The position numbers and the translations under genes were made by a program. A stretch of DNA of 64,000 nt from NCBI GenBank assembly GCA_963576475.1, contig OY754964.1, positions 3,526,149 through 3,590,148 on the forward strand, written 5' to 3'. Of this stretch, positions 31,611-41,683 are shown in pieces (within the stretch, counting starts at the first letter, position 1; the number at the start of each line of letters is the position of its first letter). The stretch comes from Molanna angustata (taxonomy: Eukaryota > Arthropoda > Insecta > Trichoptera > Molannidae). The notes beneath the pieces are model-generated. The model was not told where the DNA came from. It saw nothing but the letters and a program-made list of their open reading frames with translations, and ran no database searches.

Positions 31611-32541
31611 AAACTAGTTGCTTGTAACATATGAGATCCAACTGTCGATAGCGATAGTATGTATAGTTGAAGAATAAGTACCTACCAAACTATAATCCCA
31701 TAAATACAAATTATTTAATATTTTAAGATATTTGATTTTCTATACAACACATGTACCTATGTATGTATGTCAAGATAGGATAGTATGGAGGTCAGTCCTT
31801 TGATCCTACCCAGAATATGAAAACAGCATGATGGTATGTATGTATGTTTGGAGATTAGTATCAAACAATTAAGTCTTCTTAGATATTGAGTGTAGGCGAT
31901 TGCCATACAAATTGTATAAAGCAATGTCGTCACTAAATTCAATTTTTATAAAAATTATTAAAAAAAATTTGAGATGTGCTAATACAATGTTAATATTTTT
32001 TATAGAAAATTAAATTATCTAGTTGGGGTGTTCCGGCTTTTTTTGATATTTTTGAAAAAATTGGAAATATAGGCAGTTAAAGTCATAAATTTATCATAAA
32101 AAAATATTTTTCTTAATAAAAAATGTTTGAGAAATCCTGGAATATTTTAAAAAAACTAATTTGAGATTTTGTATTTTTCTATGTTTTTATCAAATTTAAT
32201 GGTTTCTGAGATATATGGAAAAATAAATCAAATTTTCAAAAGTTGATAACCCCTGACTGAAACAAAAATTCACAATTCTGAGTATAAAAGTTAGCGAATC
32301 AAAAGTTATAAGGGACACACACACACACACACTAAACTCACATGAAATGTTCTACTCCGAATTCTGAGTAAATCCATGTACGGGAACATATATGCTGCGA
32401 GGCCTCTAGTTGGTGTTATTAACATGCAAAAAGTCCACTACGCCTTACAAAATTTTCCTTCGTACACGCATCTTGGCTTAATAATGTCGATTCATTCTGA
32501 GAATTGATTTCTCATGAACGAATCGACAGTTGGATAATTTG
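31611..32541. mobile_element. Inverted-repeat element, copy 1 (~0.9 kb)
   Basis: GATCCAACTGTCGA (31635-31648) is mirrored by TCGACAGTTGGAT (32523-32535). The whole length matches the 62.8-63.8 kb copy in order and orientation, including AAACTAGTTGC before the left repeat, CAGTCCTTTGATCCTACCCA, a (CA)n run near 32310, and CCTCTAGTTGGTG. No coding capacity beyond short frames. It is a non-autonomous DNA-transposon-like element; superfamily not assigned, and the conserved AAACTAGTTGC suggests the true left end lies further out. Confidence 0.75.
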
Positions 32542-32599
32542 AAATTTACGCAACAATCTGCTGAATCATTTTGAGGATGTGCATTGTGCATGGTGGTAG

Positions 32600-32860
32600 A
32601 TTTAATACATTGGATTTTTTTCCCTGTCGGGAGTCAAATGACATTTTGACTGACATACTTTTTAACATCTCAATAGAGACGAAGTTGGGATATTATAGAA
32701 GAGCCAGGAACTCAAGGCACCTTACAGGGCTTACTTCCTGATCCTTACGCATAAAGTGATCACGTAAACCAGCCGATGACAGGTCGCAAGCCCTGTAGGT
32801 GCCTTGAGTTCCTGGTTCCCAACTTGTTTCTTTTGAAATGTTAAAAAGTATGTCAATAAA
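32600..32860. mobile_element. MITE family M copy 1, rearranged into a foldback
   Basis: Starts like other copies (TTTTTTTCCCTGTCGGGAGTCAA, then TCAATAGAGACGAAGTTGG). After the CATCGGCTGG-type centre it runs back through the reverse complement of its own left part: CCAGGAACTCAAGGCACCT (left) against AGGTGCCTTGAGTTCCTGG (right), ending AATGTTAAAAAGTATGTC, the inverse of GACATACTTTTTAACATC. The arms are about 85 bp (32652-32854 overall). Other copies of the family are not palindromic here. Confidence 0.8.
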
Positions 32861-33540
32861 AGAAGATTTATTTATTGAGTATTATTATTTACAGTACCTA
32901 CTTAATTGTTATTTATTAATATCAGTAGCAAATGGCTCCATGTCAAAAAGTATCAAGTGATCTTGTAACAAGTACATGTATGTACATCCTCATATTATGA
33001 TCATTACTATCAAACCAATCATTCATCATTGCCAGAAAATCAAACTGATTTTGAGTAAATAAAAATGACTCCGAACGTCAAGAAATGATTTGATGGATCG
33101 TTTTGCTCAAAAACAACAAGAAAAATATATTAAAGATTATTTTTGTAGAGAGCTTTAGACCAATGCTCAGTATCTAAGGCATGTTTCACAAGTATTGACC
33201 AACTTTTTGAATAGTATGAATCTAATATAATAGATAAATATGATAGATATTTTAGAATTAAAAAAAAATCTGGAATACAAAAATGATCTGGACCTATTTT
33301 TCACTCTTTGATGAATATAATATTTCTTTAAATTTTTGTCCATACTTAATACGAGTATATCGATATATTTCGCAACGGCAGACTAACAATTGACATTTTC
33401 TCCAACCAAAATATACCCCCAAAACATTTTAGACAAAGTAAAACACGTTTTGGGGGTTTATATTTATCGGTTATTTATTACAAGGATGATATTAAATGAT
33501 CCTTGAGGGACATCCGGGTGGAAGAAGAAAGGTCGGCAAA
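32861..33540. other. Non-coding interval with one hairpin
   Basis: No gene recognised. TATACCCCCAAAAC (33413) and GTTTTGGGGGTTTATA (33447) form a 14-bp inverted repeat. Confidence 0.45.
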
Positions 33541-34137
33541 GAAGTTTTTCAAAGAATCATTATTAAAATTATTTTGAAAAAGAGATTTGATTATCCAACT
33601 ATTAATTTATTTCAAGAATTTAAAGTTTCAACTGTTGAAAATATCTACAAAAAAATCTCATTGTTCCAAATTCATAAAGATATTCTTACAAATTCAAACC
33701 CAATTGTCATTTTCTTTAAGCAGCAGAATAAATTCACAAGGATGTATTACCATTCCTCTTTTACGTACAACTGCCTCACAACATTTCTATAAGTATAAAG
33801 GTACTAAGTGGTTTAATGAACTCCCTTTGAGTCTTAGACTCGAAAAAAATTATTATATATTTAAAAATAAAATTAAAAAATTGTACTGATTTATTTATTT
33901 ATTTTTTGTTATTTCATTCTTGTTTTGTGTAGCTTCATATTTTTTAGTAGATGTACAATGTTTTGGTAAATGTAAAAATATTAAATAGATACTCCCCTCT
34001 TTTAACACGAGATTTTATCTCAATTAAAGAGGGTTATTGTGAATTATATGATGGAAATTGTATACCTACCTTTTTAAATTATGATTTATATGTGAACCTT
34101 GTATTGTTTTTGTTAATAAATAAAAAAAATAAAAAAA
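33541..34137 (+). pseudogene. LINE C-terminal fragment with poly(A)-like tail
   Basis: The frame at 33587 ends TTASQHFYKYKGTKWFNELP...FKNKIKKLY, the usual W-x-N-x-LP / F-K-x-x-x-K-x-L close of CR1/L2-type LINE proteins. The 3' part runs to TTAATAAATAAAAAAAATAA at about 34115-34137. Upstream codons (33496-33590) are too diverged to read. Confidence 0.6.
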
Positions 34138-34300
34138 AACCCAGGTTGCGATGGGAGGATGAGGTGAAAAAGGATGCAGAACAATTATTGCAAGTAGCAG
34201 ACTGGAGGACAGCAGCAGGAGACAGGAGGAGTTAGAGGCGAGGATTGATGGAGGCCAAGGCTCGATATGGGCTGTAGAGCCATCGGAAGAAGAAGAAGAA
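34138..34300 (+). pseudogene. RTE-like LINE C-terminal fragment ending in GAAGAAGAAG
   Basis: One frame reads RLRWEDEVKKDAEQLLQVAD, then WRTAAGDRRS, a stop, and after a shift EAKARYGL before GAGCCATCGGAAGAAGAAG. This is the GRP-x-x-RW-x-D...DW-x-x-x-A-x-DR...EAKA end of RTE-like LINEs. It starts immediately after the A-rich tail of the previous LINE, so one inserted at the other's tail. Confidence 0.75.
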
Positions 34301-34394
34301 TGATATTAAATGAGCTTGTTAAAAAAGATTCAAAATTTAAACATCTACCTTCAAATATGATATTGCAAAAGGTCATTTCACTAAATATTTGATA

Positions 34395-34670
34395 TATAAT
34401 TTATAGTGATGAAGGGTTTCAAATAAAATATTTACTTACATGATCAACATTGGTATATTCGCAATTACTAGAAATAATAGTAAATTCAGCAGTTTGTGAA
34501 GTCAAGGGTCGGAACAGGTAAACTAATATAAACGCGACTCAATTCAGTTAAACGGTTAACGCATGAATATTTGCGCGATCGATTTGTACGGACTGCGATG
34601 GGCTGTGGTTCGTTAATTTTCGGCAATTGTCGGGAATCTTCGGGAATTTTTGAGGATACATATTTTTTTT
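34395..34670. repeat. Dispersed repeat D, copy 1 (possible solo LTR)
   Basis: GTGATGAAGGGTTTCAA, CATGATCAACATTGGTATAT and TTTGTGAAGTCAAGGGTC occur in the same order and orientation as at 54.8-55.1 kb. On the minus strand the order of a TTCGAATAAACCAGTGTTG-like polyadenylation region followed by AACCCTTCATCAC (seen best in copy 2) is LTR-like. No paired LTR or internal region is present. Confidence 0.4.
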
Positions 34671-34829
34671 CTATCCAGAAACATAGAGTAGATATAAGAT
34701 ACAAAATAATTAAAGGTAATATAAGCTTATTCATACATAGTAGACATACAAAGTAAATATAAGTTATTTCATTGCAATAAATATAATTTCATTATTTCAC
34801 CATTGCTTACATATGTAGTTAAAGCTATC

Positions 34830-34910
34830 CTTTTTGTTTATATCTTTGTTACTAGCCCCCTCACTAGGCATAGCCTGTGCTAAGGTGAGCTAGTTTTATA
34901 TTGTTGTCTA
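34830..34910 (-). repeat. LINE 3' UTR hairpin relic (CCTCACTAGGC family)
   Basis: CCCCCTCACTAGGCATAGCC...CTAAGGTGAGCTAG is an imperfect hairpin shared with the LINE 3' ends at 42.55, 44.8, 48.4 and 49.2 kb. Confidence 0.5.
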
Positions 34911-35160
34911 TTGCGTTGTTTATTTATAGATACGTTTACATATAATATAAGTAAATGTATGTACATACATACGCTACGCATTCAAGCGTATGCGTCCTTC
35001 TTTCTCTCTTTCAAACACAATATTTCATTATGAGTCATTAACAAACAAAAATTGTAAAAATAAATTATTTGTTGAAAAAATTGATTGATTGATATATTGC
35101 AGTTTAATATTCAGGAGCACAGCTATAATGTTATCTAGTTGTCTCTGAAATTGGTTTGTA
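34911..35160. other. Non-coding interval
   Basis: AT-rich, no feature recognised apart from ACATACATACG simple sequence near 34965. Confidence 0.4.
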
Positions 35161-35164
35161 ATTG

Positions 35165-35480
35165 GTATCAATAGATGGCGTTACAAAAAAGTTAATTCAT
35201 CAATTCATAGATGGCGATGGTGTTTTATAGGTGATTTAAAATTGAAATTATTTTGATGAATAACATAATATATAAAACTGTCCAAAATTGGATTGATAAG
35301 GATCTTAATAAAAAAAGCATAATTGTTGAACGTTGCGCAAGAGCATAAAGTGATCACACAAACCAGCCGATGACAGGTCGCAAGTCCTATGGATCCCATG
35401 ATTTCCCGGTTCTCCTATAACATTCCAACTTCGTATCTATTGAGATATTAAAAAAATGTCATCGATTCTCCACGTATACG
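35165..35480 (-). mobile_element. MITE family M, copy 2
   Basis: Contains the family landmarks in inverted order: ATAGATGGCG twice (35170, 35207), GAACGTTGCGCAAGAGCATA, AAGTGATCAC, CCAGCCGATGACAGGTCGCA, TTCCCGGTTCTCCTATAA, CCAACTTCGTATCTATTGAG and ATGTCATCGATTCTC. About 300 bp, no coding capacity. Confidence 0.8.
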
Positions 35481-37389
35481 TGCATGTATGCAACTATAAA
35501 ACTATTCGCAATAAAATGATTTTAAAGGGAAAGGAAATGATATTGGAGTCATTTGTCGAAGGATAAAATAATCATTTGGTTCTAAACTTTGCTCTAATAA
35601 CGTATAAAGTAGACATCCTGTAGGCTAGGAATAGAGCAGATTACCCCGAGCCGAATATACGATGTGACGAATCTACCAGTTTTGTATTTTTTTTCATTAT
35701 ATTATGTATGTTGGTCATGTTAACACAAACCTTTGCCAATGATACAGCAAGTATTTGCCAATATGTGTGCAGTGTGTATTTAGGGCTAGGCAAAGACGGA
35801 AATATGATGTTTTGATTGTGTAAGATTGTTCGCATAAGAAGAAGGAAGAATAAAGTAGACAAAAAGATGAAATGAAATTGATATAGCGTGACGGGTCAAA
35901 CAGATCCCTTCTCACAAAAATAACTTTTATTGTCTTCCATTTCATTTTAGAAAAAGTCGTTCACATTCACTTTTCACAAGAATAAAATCGTTCATTTTTA
36001 TGTCCGAGAGAAAAAAAACTATAACAGAGTATTTTGATGCGAAATCTTTTATTTTTTGTTTAAGGACGGCACAAAGACGTTGAAAAGGAAATCGAATTGA
36101 ATTTAATAACATTGAGACATTTAATGTAAATCTGTCAAAATTGAAAAGAAAAGGTCCATTGAACAAAGACGATTTACGTGAGTATATTATTAAAATGAAA
36201 ACAATAATATTATTCTGATTTCACGTAAATCAGACATGAATTAATTGTGAACAATAATCTTTTTAGCGATCTATAAACGATAAATTTTGTTGGTGCACTA
36301 GATTAATACAGTAATGATTTACTAATCTAACGTAGGTACTTTGAGAGTTAAAACTTTTTCCTAGACTTCGTAGCTTTTACATGTATTATTAATTAATCTT
36401 GTTTATTTTCTTTCACCACACATAAATTTACTTGATATTTATACAATATATTTAAATTATTTACCTTTATCTTAATTAAATATACGTACAATGGAGATCT
36501 TCCAAATAAAAAATCACAAATATTTTAAAAAAATATTAACTAATTAACTTTACATTATTTTCGCTAAATTTTATTTCTAGAGACAAATAATTTCAATTAA
36601 TTTTTGAATGCTCCTGTGTCAGTAAGATTTGACGAAGAAATGAATTCTCTTTGTTGGAAGAAATTGCCATGTGACAATAATTGGACGATTGTAGGGGAAC
36701 GAAAGGTATGTAATGATAAACAAATATTATTAAATGTAGAAAGAGATTACATTATATAATATTCAAATGACTAAGCGAAAGCTTTATCGTTAAGTCGAAG
36801 ATACCTTAACGATTATTTACTTTGTCGTTAGGGGATCATTCTCTTTTATAACATTATCGTAATTATTTTATCTCCAAATTAATACTAGGCCATTTATTTT
36901 TACAAGAATGTTATTAAATGTTCTGAATAATAAATGTTTTCGTTAAGATTACATTTTCGTGCATTAAATTATTATATTTGGTTTCGTAAAGGATCATAAT
37001 ATAATTTATTAGATGATTAAGGCTTATCTCGAAATAATTTTGAGATCATTTTACTATGTGTAATTGTAATGATACAATCTTAAATTACATTGTAGTAATT
37101 TATAATTTGTATGCATGAAAGTCAATGTTTTGATGATATAGTAAATTCCTATAGGTACATCAAAATATCCCGCAAGATATTGGAAGGAAGTGAATAAATC
37201 TATTTTTTTTACTAATAAACATAACAATATATGAACGAAGACAACTATAAACATTGTGGACATTTAATTCATGCAATAGGAGCATTTACAAAAAAAAATG
37301 TGTTGTAAAAAAAATATATATAAAACAAATTATTTGTAAAAGCCGATGAAATAATTCCCAATTTTAAATAATTACATATTCAACGAAAA
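35481..37389. other. Long AT-rich interval, no genes
   Basis: Nearly 2 kb without recognised protein or RNA gene. The only trace is GTTGGAAGAAATTGCCATGT followed by GACAATAA at 36653-36680 (+), a LINE 3' UTR relic of the GGCAATAA family. A hairpin-like TTTACGTGAG...CACGTAAATC pair lies at about 36172-36230. Confidence 0.5.
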
Positions 37390-37780
37390 TTTTTGAGACG
37401 AAGTTGGAATATTAAAGCAGAATTGTGAAATCATGGCATACGATCTGTCATCGGATCATTTTATCATTACGTGATCACTTTATGTGCTAGCAAAACGTTC
37501 GCTATAATGCTTTCTTATTGAGTTCCCAATCAATCAAATATTTAAAAATTTTATACACGATCGTCGACATGTGCTGTAAAAGCTACGTAGAGATGAAACG
37601 GCTGACAGAGGACAGGGAAGAGTGGAGTAGAAGAGAGGCAGCCACAGCTGCTACAGACCATTTCTAGGATTGCAACTGATAAGAAGGTATATGCTAATCA
37701 TGAAAATCCTTTCGCTTGAGAATTAACTGAAACACCAACGCCATCTTGTGACAAAGATTTTTTTTGTAACGCTATCTATT
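37390..37780 (+). mobile_element. MITE family M, copy 3, with LINE fragment inside
   Basis: GAGACGAAGTTGGAATATTA, ATCTGTCATCGGATCATTT, GTGATCACTTTATGTGC and CAAAACGTTCGCTATAATGC match the family. After about 37570 an unrelated LINE fragment follows, and family sequence (TTTTGTAACGCTATCTATTG) resumes near 37760. Confidence 0.7.
37590..37671 (+). pseudogene. RTE-like LINE C-terminal scrap
   Basis: A short frame reads EMKRLTEDREEWSRREAATA-ATDHF and stops. The L-x-x-DR-x-x-W pattern is typical of the last residues of RTE-like LINEs. It lies within a MITE copy. Confidence 0.5.
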
Positions 37781-37939
37781 GAGAAATTAGTTAGTTAACA
37801 ATGTAAGCAACAGCCCTTGTGTATGACGTACAATATTTTGCCTGAACCACGCCAAAATTATAATTTTGTTTTTGACTTGTTTGCTTGTTTATACCAATGT
37901 GTATGTTAATCAAATATGTTCATAATTGCATATACGCAA

Positions 37940-38045
37940 AATTTGTTTTTTTTCCTGTCGTGAGATAATATTATTTTATGACAATTTTTAACATAAAATT
38001 TGTCATAAAATATCATTGACTCTCGACAGGGAAAAAATTCCAATG
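37940..38045. mobile_element. MITE family M, copy 4: terminal repeats only
   Basis: TTTTTTTTCCTGTCGTGAGA...TATTTTATGACAATTTTTAA is followed directly by its inverse AAATTTGTCATAAAATATCA...TTGACTCTCGACAGGGAAAAAA. Only the inverted ends remain, joined in a ~95-bp hairpin, with the inner ~350 bp missing. Confidence 0.8.
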
Positions 38046-38684
38046 CTTGCATATATGCAACTATATTAATATTTAATTAAATATGATTCAACAAATTATT
38101 CAATAAATTTAAATTATGGTATTACATATACATAGGACGAATGTAATCTTTCTAAGTAGGACTAAAACCCAGTCTCACTTGTTAATACCTGTCAACCATT
38201 AATAACAAAAATGTTTTTATCGACGCTGTTGGAAAAACCAAAATTACGATACACAATAATATTATCGAACTTGTGTTTTCAAATGAAGTAATATAAATTT
38301 GTATCTTTTTCCTTACCTCAACCACATACAAATAACGGTAAAATAAACGATTGGTCGCTATCGAGAAATTTAATTTTTGTATTATTATTATTGCGTTAGT
38401 AAATTAATGTCGTAAATCTTTTTTGCGGTATAACTGCCTACATAATTCAACAAAGACCGCCTGTTAATTCTACCAAATTCTGTCTGTAGTTTGAAGAAAA
38501 ATTATACCTACTCGAAAGCGGTATTTTTAAACATTTTTAAATTAATATTTTAAATAGCTCCGGGATTATATAATAGCCAGGATTAAGCAACCAGCGGTCC
38601 TTAGGAAAAAAAACCTATCTTCTAAAAATAAAAATAATAAATAAATTGTTTTATTTAACTTTTTCTTTTTTCAGAGTTAATATA
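38046..38684. other. AT-rich non-coding interval
   Basis: Nothing recognised. Confidence 0.45.
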
Positions 38685-39070
38685 CTTGCTTTATATAATT
38701 TCTAGTTCATATTTATTCATATTTAAACTTATTTATTTGTTTTATATAATTTGCTTGTTTTAGTTTACATGTTTTTATATAGTTCCTACTTATTTACTTG
38801 TTTTATATAATTTCCAGTTCATATTTAAACTTTTTTACTTTATTTTCGTTTTATATAATTTCTTGTTTAGTATAATTTACTTGTTTTAGTTTCTTGTTTT
38901 ATATAGTTTCTACTAATTTACTTGTTTTTTTTTTATATAATTTCTATTTCATATTTATTCATATTTAAACTTATTTTCAAAAAAATTGTTTTTAAGTATA
39001 TAATTTTTTCATTTTTTAGACGTGTATTTGTTTTATATAATTGTTTCTAGTTCACATGGTATTTAATGTA
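38685..39070. repeat. Irregular AT-rich tandem repeats (TTTTATATAATTTC)
   Basis: TTGTTTTATATAATTTC and TTCATATTTATTCATATTTA words alternate many times at irregular spacing. It looks like a decayed tandem array; the unit could not be fixed by eye. Confidence 0.65.
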
Positions 39071-39109
39071 TTGTTTTTAATTATAACCTAGCTCCAGATT
39101 CACTTGTTT

Positions 39110-39245
39110 GTTATCCATGAAAAAATCTAACTTGTCTTTGTATAAATACTCTGTTAAACTTATGTATATTTACTACTTGAAAATGTGCTTAGCACGAAAC
39201 CGGTTGTAGGTTGTAGTCCTTAAATAAATAGTGGAATTGATTCTA
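39110..39245 (+). repeat. Possible Penelope-like 3' tail
   Basis: CTACTTGAAAATGTGCTTAG, CACGAAACCGGTTGTAGG and AAATAAATAGTGGAATT resemble the tails that follow Penelope-like coding regions. No coding sequence upstream could be recognised. Confidence 0.4.
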
Positions 39246-39395
39246 ACAATTTTTTTTTTATTTTACATATTAAAATATAAATTAATTTAATAGCTCATTT
39301 GTTAGAGTTGATTCTATAAGAAACAAGGGGACAAGTCTGGTCCAACCGGCGAAATCAAAACCCTCACGATTACCCATATCAAGGAAATAATTTTT

Positions 39396-39646
39396 TTTAT
39401 TTTATTTTATTTTATTTTATTTTATTTTATTTTATGTAGCTTCTCGGGCAACTAACAGGTACTATGTCAAATATTAATTTAACACGCACCCAATAACAAG
39501 TTGCCACATTCTGGAGACTTACGATATTAATCGTCTCACAGATCCAGACTGAAAACACAATTAAAAACTGTGTCTCCACCGGGAATCGAACCCGGGGCCC
39601 TTGGATCAGTAGCTAGATACCCAACCAACTGAGCCACGAAGGCCGA
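39396..39646 (-). mobile_element. tRNA-derived SINE, copy 3, with (TAAAA)n tail
   Basis: Minus-strand SINE with head GGCCTTCGTGGCTCAGTTGG (A box) and GGTTCGATTCCCGGTGGAG (B box). It is the best-preserved copy here and ends in about eight ATAAA/TAAAA units (plus-strand (TTTTA)n at 39397-39434). The clean pentanucleotide tail suggests a fairly recent insertion. Confidence 0.88.
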
Positions 39647-39647
39647 C

Positions 39648-39707
39648 GTTCTATGACATCTAAAGATATTATAAAATGGAGTTTATAATATCTTTAGATG
39701 TCATAGA
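39648..39707. repeat. Near-perfect palindrome, 27-bp arms
   Basis: TTCTATGACATCTAAAGATA...TTATAAA and TTTATAATATCTTTAGATGT...CATAGAA are reverse complements around the loop ATGGAG. Confidence 0.9.
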
Positions 39708-39790
39708 ACTCCATATGATAATTAGATCCATGATATGGGTAATCACGGGGGTTTTGATTTAGCCGGTTGGACCAGACTTGCTCCCCCCCC

Positions 39791-39930
39791 AGGTCACCTA
39801 GAAACTATATAGATGGGATCTAAGTTGACTTGTTAGTCCAAAGTAACACAATTAGAATAACACCAAGAATCTTTGCGCACTTTTCAATCTTTCGATTGTG
39901 ACGGCTTCTAATTTGTAGAATTCCATTATG
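39791..39930. other. Short spacer
   Basis: No feature seen. Confidence 0.4.
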
Positions 39931-40085
39931 ACAATGATTAATATGAACACATATATAATTCCACAATTTATTTTATTTTTCTCCCGACGACCGTTTCGGC
40001 TTATATTTCGGAGTTGATTATGGCCTTATAAGCCGAAACGGTGGTGGAATTGTGGACTTATATATGTGTTCATATTAATCATTGT
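39931..40085. repeat. Inverted repeat with ~40-bp ends and inner AAGCCGAAACGG pair
   Basis: ACAATGATTAATATGAACAC...ATATATA (39931) is mirrored by TATATATGTGTTCATATTAA...TCATTGT (to 40085). Inside, CCGTTTCGGCTTAT and ATAAGCCGAAACGG are also inverted. It could be a MITE, or two retroelement tails (Penelope-like, judging by CCGAAACGG) joined end to end. Confidence 0.7.
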
Positions 40086-40144
40086 CCGAGAATCTTTATT
40101 TCTCATCGGCTTAAAATAAATATTTTTTTCCAATATTTTCTATA

Positions 40145-40655
40145 ATCGTCGTTTTCGGGTAACATCTCATATAGTTTAGCAATGAGGTTCACCACCCATT
40201 CTCTTCACCCAGGATTTCGGACTTCAAAAACGAGATTAACAAGTACTCAAAATAGTTTATACCATAAAGGTCTCAAAATATATAATAGTTTGCCACCAAA
40301 CATAAAAGAAACCACAAGCCTTGTCACCTTTCGTAGGCTAGGTGCTGAATACATAGTTGAAAACTATTAATGTTCCATAGTTTTACATGTTTTTATAATT
40401 AATTGTCATACTCGTACCATACGTATTGTTTAAAAAAAAGTATTTTTATAATATATTTTTTGTTTATACTGGATGTATTAATTTTTAAATAATATATGTT
40501 TTTACATCTAAATAAAATTTACTATAACTATTACTATTATATTCTAAATGTTGTGACTGTGGTGCATGAAGATACACGAATGTGCCGTGCTTCCTTTTAA
40601 TGCACACTCGCACATCTGTTGCTGGTTACCTAGAAGGTATTAATGAATCTTATAA
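40145..40655 (+). mobile_element. Short element family S, copy 1, split by a LINE
   Basis: The left part 40150-40202 (TTCGGGTAACATCTCATATA...GCAATGAGGTTCACCACCCA) and the right part 40541-40655 (ATTCTAAATGTTGTG, CACTCGCACATCTGTTGCTG) align with the continuous copy at 51.34-51.60 kb. Both parts carry ATTCT at the break, so the LINE at 40203-40540 was inserted here. Confidence 0.75.
40203..40540 (+). pseudogene. 5'-truncated LINE insertion with target duplication
   Basis: The coding remnant (40203-40370) reads FRTSKTRL...SLYHKGLKIYNSLPPNIKE...FRRLGAEYI and ends in TAA: the K-G-L-x-x-YNSLP close of a LINE protein. The 3' UTR ends ACTATTACTATTAT. ATTCT on both sides (40198-40202, 40541-40545) is the target duplication. 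Upstream codons of the open frame come from the host element, not from the LINE. Confidence 0.75.
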
Positions 40656-40715
40656 TGATTAAAAAAAATAAACATCTGAAAACAATATCGATTTTTTTCC
40701 ATTTTGTCATAATAT

Positions 40716-40929
40716 AGAAGCACTATAAATGTCAAGTGTATATTTTATACACTTGACATAGAAGCACTATAAATGTCAAGTGTATATTTTATACACTTGA
40801 CATAGAAGCACTATAAATGTCAAGTGTATATTTTATACACTTGACATAGAAGCACTATAAATGTCAAGTGTATATTTTATACACTTGACATAGAAGCACT
40901 ATAAATGTCAAGTGTATATTTTATACACT
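40716..40929. repeat. 44-bp tandem repeat in which each unit is a hairpin (about 5 units)
   Basis: AGAAGCACTATAAATGTCAA...GTGTATATTTTATACACTTGACAT repeats at 40716, 40760, 40804, 40848 and 40892 with no difference noticed. Each unit contains TGTCAAGTGTATA...TATACACTTGACA, a perfect ~13-bp stem with a few loop bases. The last unit breaks off in TATACACTCATAAT. The uniform units indicate recent amplification. Confidence 0.95.
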
Positions 40930-41683
40930 CATAATACTTACTGTACGCTCTTTCAAAAATTGATGTACATTTACGCTAAGCTCTACATAAAAAATACATG
41001 TATTTCTGGCAAAAGATTGCTTCCTGATTTTGAAATATCGGATTTTCACATGTCTTAGGATAATATTTTGCAAAAAGCAGAAGTAGAAGGGAAAAAACGT
41101 CTCACCAAATGAGTCATTTGGTATCCGGTGAAAAATACGCAACCATGTGAAAAGGGGAAATCTTATTTCTTTAATGATTATCTCGAAAGATTTTCTGCCC
41201 GATTGATGTGTAAATATAATCAGATATACGGAGGACGGCTGGGGAAATTGGAGCTATATTTTTCGGATAGGTACACCCCCTGGAACGAAGAATCCATTTT
41301 TTTATCATCATTTATAGGTCGAACCAAATAACCTACACACTATATCTTATTGGAATATTTATCAGTAGGTAGGTACCTATTTATAGAAAACCATTTGGAT
41401 CCAGTCAATTTTAAGAAAGATTTTTTTTTAAAGAAAAACAGATAGATATATGTGCGGGCGTAAGATAAATTTATATATTTGAATTTATTTCTTACGCAAA
41501 TATACCTGTGGGTTGGAAATATTGGTTAGTTAGAAGAAATTTTCATATGGCAATAACCTCGCCACTTGCTTAGGGTACAAGGAATTTTTGTTATTATGAT
41601 CATTATTATACATAGATAACGCTATATCCTTGTTGTGATAAACAGAGAGAACTGAAAACCATACATTCCTATCTTGAAATATC
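40930..41683. other. Non-coding interval with a LINE-tail relic
   Basis: No gene. At 41518-41600 (+) GGTTAGTTAGAAGAAATTTT and GGCAATAACCTCGCC are a diverged LINE 3' UTR of the GGCAATAA family. Confidence 0.5.

Larger units (their letters stand above)
39324..39790. mobile_element. Inverted-repeat element with ~50-bp ends, carrying a nested SINE
   Basis: GGGACAAGTCTGGTCCAACC...AAATCAAAACCCTCACGATT...ACCCATATCA (39327-39376) returns inverted at 39736-39785 with few mismatches. Between them are a SINE (39396-39646) and a second palindrome (39648-39707). The SINE sits near the left repeat, so removing it leaves a ~215 bp foldback element. Confidence 0.8.

Noticed and set aside
40716..40929. CRISPR-like array of palindromic repeats
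   Set aside because: There are no unique spacers between units; the entire 44-bp unit is identical.
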